54,228 nucleotides of DNA. It comes from Pseudomonadota bacterium. GTDB taxonomy: Bacteria > Pseudomonadota > Gammaproteobacteria > Steroidobacterales > JBCBZW01. The position numbers and the translations under genes are program-made. Positions 49,564 through 54,228 of the stretch are shown piece after piece; the first letter of the stretch is position 1; each line of letters opens with the position of its first letter. The stretch lies in the NCBI GenBank assembly GCA_039815145.1, contig JBCBZW010000025.1, positions 1-54,228 of the forward strand, read 5' to 3'. The notes under the pieces were generated by a model. That model saw only the letters and a list, made by a program, of their open reading frames with translations, was not told where the DNA came from and did not search any database.

Positions 49564-51870
49564 ATGATTTTCCAGTGCTCAGGACTGGAGTTCGACACGG
49601 AGAGCTTCGCCGTAACCCGCGAAGGCGAAGCCGTCCCGGTGCCCCCCAAGGTATTTGACCTACTGATCTTCCTGATGCGTCACCGTGATCGGCTGGTGAC
49701 GCGCCAGGCGCTGTTTGAGGCGCTCTGGGCCGGCCGCGTCGTGTCGGACAACGTGTTGAGCAACGAAATCAAGCTGGCACGTGCCGTCTTGGGCGATGAC
49801 GGCGAGCAACAGCGATTCATCAAGACCGTTCGCGGCCGCGGCTATCAGTTCGTGGGCGAGGTTCGGGAGGTCGAGGCTGCACCAGAGGCGGCCATGGGCA
49901 CCGTGTCGACGCGCGGGCCCGCTGTGCGTCGCGCGTTGCTTGGTGGGTCCGCGCTGCTGCTGGTCCTGGTGCTCGGCGTGCTCTGGCTGAGGGACCCGGT
50001 CGAACCTGCTCCCATGGTTGTGCGTGGCGCTTCTGCGCCAGCGGAACTCCGGCCGAACACCATCGCCATCCTGCCCTTCATGAATCGCAGCGATCTGAAG
50101 GAGGATGCGTACTTCGTCGACGGCTTCCATGACGACCTCATCACGCAGATCGCCAAGATCAGCGGCCTGACCGCGATATCCCGCAGCTCGGTGATGGCCT
50201 ACCGGAGTAGCGATAAGAGTCTGCCCGAAATCGGTGGAGAACTCGGCTCCAGCCTCATCATCGAAGGCGGCGTCCAGCGCGCTGCTGAAAGCGTGCGCAT
50301 CAATGTGCAGATGATCGATGCGGCAACCGACGAGCACCTGTGGGCAGAAACTTATACACGCGAGCTCAATGCGCAAAACGTGTTTGCGATTCAAAGCGAG
50401 ATAGCGCTTGCCGTTGCAGCGAAGCTTCGCACGGTGCTGTCGCTGGAGGATCAACAGAACATCGCCCGGGTGCCTACCGAGAATACTGCAGCGCTGGAGG
50501 CCTTCTTCCGCGGTCGCGTGAGCATGGCGCTCGACACGGGCGAGGCGTTCCGTGTGGCGGTAGAGCATTTTCGCGAGGCCGTCAGGCTTGATCCGGCGTT
50601 TGCCAAAGCCCACGCTCAGCTAGGGTTGACCCTACTCGAACATCGCACCTTTAGCAGTCAGTCACTGCCGCAAAATCTGGTACTTGCTGAGGTCGCGATC
50701 AACAAGGCCTTAAGCCTCGACCCAACACTCAGCGAAGCCTATGAGGCCTTGGCCCTACTCGAGCGAGACAGAGGAAACACAACGGAGGCGAGAGCAGCCT
50801 ACGAGCGGGCGATCGAGCTCAACCCCGGTAACGCCCACGCCATTCGCATGTATGCGTTCTTTCAGAGCGCTTGGCTGGGTGAGCACGAGTCAGCGCGCGC
50901 GCTCCTGGTCAATGCTAAGGCGATCGACCCCCGCAATCCCATCACGTTGGCGATAACGGGCTGGGTGCTGGTTCGCCTCGAGCGCTTTGAGGAAGCGCTG
51001 GCAAACCTCAATACCGCCAGGGAGAACGCCCCGGACTACGCCGAGACCTATCATGTGCTGGGTGATCTGTATTCGCTACATCTGTACGGGCATGACAAGG
51101 CCATAGAGGCCTACGGGCGTTTCTACGCCTTGAACCCGGACACAGTATCCAATCTGTTGTACATCGGAACGGCTTACGACGATCTCGGCATGAGCGAGGA
51201 GGCCGTTCGCTATTTCGAGCGCTACCTCGGTGCTGTGCCAGAGGGGTCCGAGGCTGACGTCGCTCGCATCCGGACATATCTGATTCGTGGTGAGGACCAA
51301 CAGCTCGAGGCCTTGCTCCAGGATATGGGCGAAAGGTATGGCGGTAACGTTCGGTGGGTTGATGTGATGCTGAGCACCTTCGACCTTGCTCGGGGGCAAC
51401 CCGAACGGGTTATCGACCGCGTGGAGCAACACTATCCTGAGTTCCTGCTGGGCGGTGCTGAGATTGCGAGTATCCCGGAGCAGTTTGACCTGGCGTTGGT
51501 CTATGCCACAGCGCTGCATCTCACGGGTGAGGCGGAGCGAGCGATGCCTTTGACTGCCCGAATCCTTGAGCTGATCCCGACGAAGAGTCGCCATCGTTGG
51601 GATGGTGTGATGACCAAGGACACCTGGCTTCACGTGGCCATGGGCGACGAAGAGAGGGCGCTGCAGAGCGTGCGCGACTGGCGTGCCATGGGTGGACTGG
51701 TGGATCTGACCAAGCACCGGATGGTACCGGCATCCCTGTTCGATCATCCGGACTTTCAGGCCATCAACAACGAGGTGCTTGGAGAACTCGCCAAGCAACG
51801 CGCCAATCTGGCTCGCATGCAAGCCGCGGGAGAACTCGCGCCGCTCCCGGAGTTTCGGGCGTCTCGATAA
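49564..51870 (+). CDS. CadC-like winged-helix transmembrane regulator with TolB-like and TPR domains (copy B)
   Basis: 768 aa. Its architecture is the same as copy A: winged helix at residues 1-100 (VPPKVFDLLIFLMRHRDRLV, VSDNVLSNEIKLARAVLGD, VRGRGYQFVGEVREV), a transmembrane helix near 130-150 (LLGGSALLLVLVLGVLWLR), TolB-like segment TIAILPFMNRS and FVDGFHDDLITQIAKISGL, and TPR repeats such as AYEALALLERDRGNTTEARA. Many stretches of the winged helix are identical to copy A, so both may recognise the same DNA. The coding sequence is a little less GC-rich than copy A, which suggests different age or origin. Its start ATG is preceded by ACAGGTCAACT, a weak ribosome site. Confidence 0.88.
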   Translation: MIFQCSGLEFDTESFAVTREGEAVPVPPKVFDLLIFLMRHRDRLVTRQALFEALWAGRVVSDNVLSNEIKLARAVLGDDGEQQRFIKTVRGRGYQFVGEVREVEAAPEAAMGTVSTRGPAVRRALLGGSALLLVLVLGVLWLRDPVEPAPMVVRGASAPAELRPNTIAILPFMNRSDLKEDAYFVDGFHDDLITQIAKISGLTAISRSSVMAYRSSDKSLPEIGGELGSSLIIEGGVQRAAESVRINVQMIDAATDEHLWAETYTRELNAQNVFAIQSEIALAVAAKLRTVLSLEDQQNIARVPTENTAALEAFFRGRVSMALDTGEAFRVAVEHFREAVRLDPAFAKAHAQLGLTLLEHRTFSSQSLPQNLVLAEVAINKALSLDPTLSEAYEALALLERDRGNTTEARAAYERAIELNPGNAHAIRMYAFFQSAWLGEHESARALLVNAKAIDPRNPITLAITGWVLVRLERFEEALANLNTARENAPDYAETYHVLGDLYSLHLYGHDKAIEAYGRFYALNPDTVSNLLYIGTAYDDLGMSEEAVRYFERYLGAVPEGSEADVARIRTYLIRGEDQQLEALLQDMGERYGGNVRWVDVMLSTFDLARGQPERVIDRVEQHYPEFLLGGAEIASIPEQFDLALVYATALHLTGEAERAMPLTARILELIPTKSRHRWDGVMTKDTWLHVAMGDEERALQSVRDWRAMGGLVDLTKHRMVPASLFDHPDFQAINNEVLGELAKQRANLARMQAAGELAPLPEFRASR

Positions 51871-52032
51871 CCTCTGAGCGTTCGGGAGCAGTGCAACCTT
51901 CAGCGCGCGGTCCCACCCCGTGTTAACGGTCTGCTGCGAGCACGAACGTGAGCGCCGTACCGTCCTTGGCGCATAATCGCGGGTCACGGTCGCGCGGGTC
52001 TGTCGCGCGCCCCAGCCAGGCGGGAGAGGCGA

Positions 52033-52998
52033 ATGCGCTTTGTCACCTACAGCGACGGTAATACAGGCCGCGCCGGCGCCCTTCGCGAGGGCAACCAGGA
52101 GATCGTGGATCTCGCGAGTGCAGCGGGAACGGCCCCGGACGCCGCTGCCCTAGAGAGTCTCCAGCGCATCATCGAGGGCGGCGACGAGGCGCTCGCCCGC
52201 TGCGCCAGCCTCACGCGCAACCCGCCTGGCCACGCGATCAAACCCCTGGCGCAATGCGACCTCCTCGCCCCGCTGCCGCGGCCGCTGCAGATGCGCGACT
52301 TCATCGCCTTCGAACTGCACCTCACCCAGTGCCTGCGCACCGCTGCCCGCATGCGCGGTGAGAGCGAGGAGGCCGTGGAGGCGGCCCGCCCACCGCCGGC
52401 CTGGTACCAGCAACCGCTCTACTACAAGTGCAACCGCCTCGCCGTGTGTGGCACGGGCACGGCCATCCACTGGCCCGCCTACTCGCACGTCCTGGACTAC
52501 GAGCTGGAGTTCGCCGCCGTGATCGGCTGCGGCGGGCGCGACGTCGCCGCCGCTGACGCCCACCAGCACATCTTCGGGTACATGATCTTCAACGACTTCA
52601 GCGCCCGCGACGCCCAGCTCGCCGAGATGCCGGGCATGCTCGGGCCCGCCAAGTCCAAGGACTTCGACAACGCCAACGTGCTCGGACCATGGCTGGTCAC
52701 CGCCGACGAGGTGGGTGATCCCTACGACTTGTCCATGAGCGTCAGCGTCAATGGCGAGCTGCGCGGCGAGGGCAACAGCGCCACCATGCACTGGACCTTC
52801 GATCGCATCATCGCCCACCTGAGCCAGGCGGAAACGCTCCACCCCGGCGAGGTGCTGGGTTCGGGCACCGTGGGCAACGGCTGTGGCCTCGAGAGCGGCC
52901 GCTTCCTCGCCGATGGCGACGAGGTCACCCTGCGCGTGGAGGGACTGGGTGAACTCACCAACCGCGTGCTTGCCCCGCACACGAGGAGCCCGTCATGA
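52033..52998 (+). CDS. Fumarylacetoacetate hydrolase (FAH) family protein
   Basis: 321 aa. The N-terminal part (RFVTYSDGNTGRAGALREGN) leads to the catalytic FAH domain: DYELEFAAVIGCGGRDV provides the Glu-x-Glu metal ligands, FNDFSARDAQ the next acidic and basic residues, and LGPWLVTADEVGDP and GSGTVGNGCGLESGR the substrate side. The family cleaves carbon-carbon bonds in 1,3-diketo acids or decarboxylates and isomerises aromatic-ring-cleavage products. The metallo-hydrolase gene overlaps its end by 4 bp (ATGA), so the two are cotranslated and probably serve one pathway. The substrate is unknown. A start GGAGAGGCGA lies just upstream of ATG 52033. Confidence 0.88.
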   Translation: MRFVTYSDGNTGRAGALREGNQEIVDLASAAGTAPDAAALESLQRIIEGGDEALARCASLTRNPPGHAIKPLAQCDLLAPLPRPLQMRDFIAFELHLTQCLRTAARMRGESEEAVEAARPPPAWYQQPLYYKCNRLAVCGTGTAIHWPAYSHVLDYELEFAAVIGCGGRDVAAADAHQHIFGYMIFNDFSARDAQLAEMPGMLGPAKSKDFDNANVLGPWLVTADEVGDPYDLSMSVSVNGELRGEGNSATMHWTFDRIIAHLSQAETLHPGEVLGSGTVGNGCGLESGRFLADGDEVTLRVEGLGELTNRVLAPHTRSPS

Positions 52999-53960
52999 GC
53001 ACCCCCTGCTACCGCCACGGCCTGCACGACCTCGGCAACGGCACCTGGGCCTGGATGCAACCCGACGGCACCTGGGGCTGGTCCAACGCGGGGCTTGTCA
53101 CTGACAGTGGCGCCTCCCTGCTCGTCGACACGCTCTTCGACGAACACCTCACCCGGAAGATGCTGGACGCCATGCGCGACGCCGCCGGCACCGCCGCCGG
53201 CGATATCGGCACCCTGGTCAACACCCACGCCAACGGCGATCACACCTTCGGCAATCGCCTGGTGGAGAACGCGCGCATCCTCGCCTCCGAGGCCAGCGCG
53301 CGGGAGATGGAAGACGTGCCGCCCGCCATGCTGGCGCAGATGATGGCGGCCACGGACCAGCTCGGTGAGCTCGGGGGTTACCTACAGCATTGCTTCGGTC
53401 AGTTTACCTTCGACGGCATCCCCCTCACCCCACCCACGGAGACCTTCAGCGGTGAGCTGCAGGTGGCGGTCGGCGACAAGTCCGTGCACTTGATCGAGGT
53501 GGGACCTGCCCACACCCAGGGCGACATCCTGGCCTGGGTGCCGGACGACGACGTGCTCTACACCGGCGACATCCTCTTCATCGAAAGCACGCCGATCATG
53601 TGGGCCGGCCCCGTCGGCAATTGGCTACGCGCCCTCGAACGCATCCTCGCGATCGACGCCAGCACCATCGTGCCGGGCCACGGGCCGATCACCGACCGGG
53701 CAGGTGTGCAGCGCGTGCACGATTACCTCAGCTACATCGATCGCGAAGCACGGGCGCGCTTCGAGGCGGGCATGAGCAGCGAGGAGGCGGCCTTCGACAT
53801 CGCCCTCGGCGACTACTCGAGCTGGGGGGATGCAGAGCGTATCGCGGTGAACGTCGACACGCTCTATCGGGAGTACCGGGGCGATGACAGCCCGATCGAT
53901 GTCATGCGCCTGTTCACCCTGATGGCCGCCCTGCACAAGGCAAGGCCCCGGGGCGCCTGA
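52995..53960 (+). CDS. MBL-fold metallo-hydrolase
   Basis: 321 aa. The metal-binding motif appears as NTHANGDHTFGN (H-x-x-x-D-H), followed by a later histidine in LIEVGPAHTQGDILAW, the Asp in DVLYTGDILFIES and the final histidine in IVPGHGPITDR. This is a complete metallo-beta-lactamase-fold active site, usual for thioesterases, lactonases and glyoxalase II-like enzymes. It overlaps the FAH gene by 4 bp, so the pair may carry out two consecutive hydrolytic steps, for example ring or lactone opening followed by diketo-acid cleavage. That is inference. Confidence 0.88.
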   Translation: MSTPCYRHGLHDLGNGTWAWMQPDGTWGWSNAGLVTDSGASLLVDTLFDEHLTRKMLDAMRDAAGTAAGDIGTLVNTHANGDHTFGNRLVENARILASEASAREMEDVPPAMLAQMMAATDQLGELGGYLQHCFGQFTFDGIPLTPPTETFSGELQVAVGDKSVHLIEVGPAHTQGDILAWVPDDDVLYTGDILFIESTPIMWAGPVGNWLRALERILAIDASTIVPGHGPITDRAGVQRVHDYLSYIDREARARFEAGMSSEEAAFDIALGDYSSWGDAERIAVNVDTLYREYRGDDSPIDVMRLFTLMAALHKARPRGA

Positions 53961-53991
53961 CAGCCGATCACCCGTCGGACCGGAAGGCCAG

Positions 53992-54029
53992 AAAGAAAAA
54001 GAGCGCCCCGTGTAGGACGCCCTTTCTTT
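53992..54029. terminator. Bidirectional terminator after the MBL gene
   Basis: AAAGAAA (53992-53998) pairs with TTTCTTT (54023-54029) around an imperfect GC-rich inner stem (GAGCGCC against GACGCCC). A-rich and T-rich flanks suit termination in both directions, and both flanking genes converge here. Confidence 0.6.
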
Positions 54030-54068
54030 GAATTCACGACGCTTCGTGCGTCGCCAGCGAATCGCGCC

Positions 54069-54228
54069 CTAGGTGGACCGTCGCCGGGTCACGATCAACC
54101 CCAGCAGCGCGCAGCCGAGCAGGAAGCCCGACACGGGCAGGGGAATCGAGGTCGCCCCGACCAGCACCTGGTATTGGCCACCGCTGTCGCCGGTGGCAAG
54201 GCCTGAGACCATGAAGGTGTACGTGCCC
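54069..54228 (-). CDS. C-terminal end of a PEP-CTERM-like sorted protein (partial)
   Basis: Only the last 52 codons are in the window; the 5' part lies beyond the right edge. The sequence ends SIPLPVSGFLLGCALLGLIV followed by TRRRST, that is a short proline motif, a hydrophobic helix and a cluster of arginines. This is the three-part layout of PEP-CTERM/VPLP sorting signals, which are cut and attached by an exosortase in bacteria that make exopolysaccharide. The body of the protein cannot be seen. The terminator at 53992-54029 follows its stop codon. Confidence 0.65.
   Translation of the reverse strand, partial: GTYTFMVSGLATGDSGGQYQVLVGATSIPLPVSGFLLGCALLGLIVTRRRST

Noticed and set aside
52047-53243. 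Minus-strand open frames opposite the FAH and MBL genes
   Set aside because: They lack motifs, while the plus-strand frames have complete catalytic residues.

Overview
The window is GC-rich, densely coded chromosomal DNA, most likely from an environmental (possibly marine) gammaproteobacterium. The support is a YheU-family protein, a DUF6502/DUF5666 pair, a high-potential iron-sulfur protein, a TonB-dependent receptor next to a TPR-sulfotransferase, a PEP-CTERM-like C-terminus and frequent Tat signals. Strand changes are frequent and transcription units are short. There is no rRNA, tRNA, insertion sequence, prophage or CRISPR array in the window.

Layout. 1-4489 (minus): an operon of two CrtI/PYROXD2-like FAD oxidoreductases, a GcvT-like aminomethyltransferase and the start of a membrane transporter. 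4660-10025 (plus): two Tat-exported spermidine-dehydrogenase-like flavoproteins flanking a PuuC-like aldehyde dehydrogenase. Together these two divergent units look like an amine or polyamine catabolic locus. 10065-18679: Kef-type antiporter, CPBP protease, DUF6436 protein, chemotaxis receptor, LEA-type lipoprotein, TPR-sensor hybrid histidine kinase and a MarR regulator. 19243-26360: TonB receptor, TPR-sulfotransferase, an internally shortened DUF418 protein and a toroid-like lipoprotein. 26357-36800: mostly exported enzymes and small proteins, including a haloalkane-dehalogenase-like hydrolase, a second hydrolase, a membrane-bound AraC regulator, a HiPIP with an unusual helical spacer, a polysaccharide deacetylase, a DUF4832 protein and a beta-propeller. 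38866-46280: DUF6502/DUF5666 pair, MAPEG, homocysteine methyltransferase, MFS transporter, cardiolipin synthase and an EEP-family enzyme. 47025-51870: two divergent CadC-like TPR regulators that are paralogues. 52033-54228: fumarylacetoacetase-family and metallo-beta-lactamase-fold enzymes, then the end of a PEP-CTERM-like protein.

The most unusual content is noncoding. Between 36839 and 38831 there are three copies of a roughly 180-nt structured RNA gene, all on the minus strand. Each has its own promoter-like pair (TTGTCA, 17 bp, TCCAAT or TCAAAT), two further upstream blocks at identical spacing in all three copies, a closing stem that is kept by compensatory changes, a GNRA-capped hairpin, an invariant 17-nt linker, and a covarying intrinsic terminator with a T-tract. 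I do not recognise this as a known RNA family. It reads as a triplicated, separately promoted small-RNA family, probably under shared control by upstream-binding regulators. Its targets and function are unknown.
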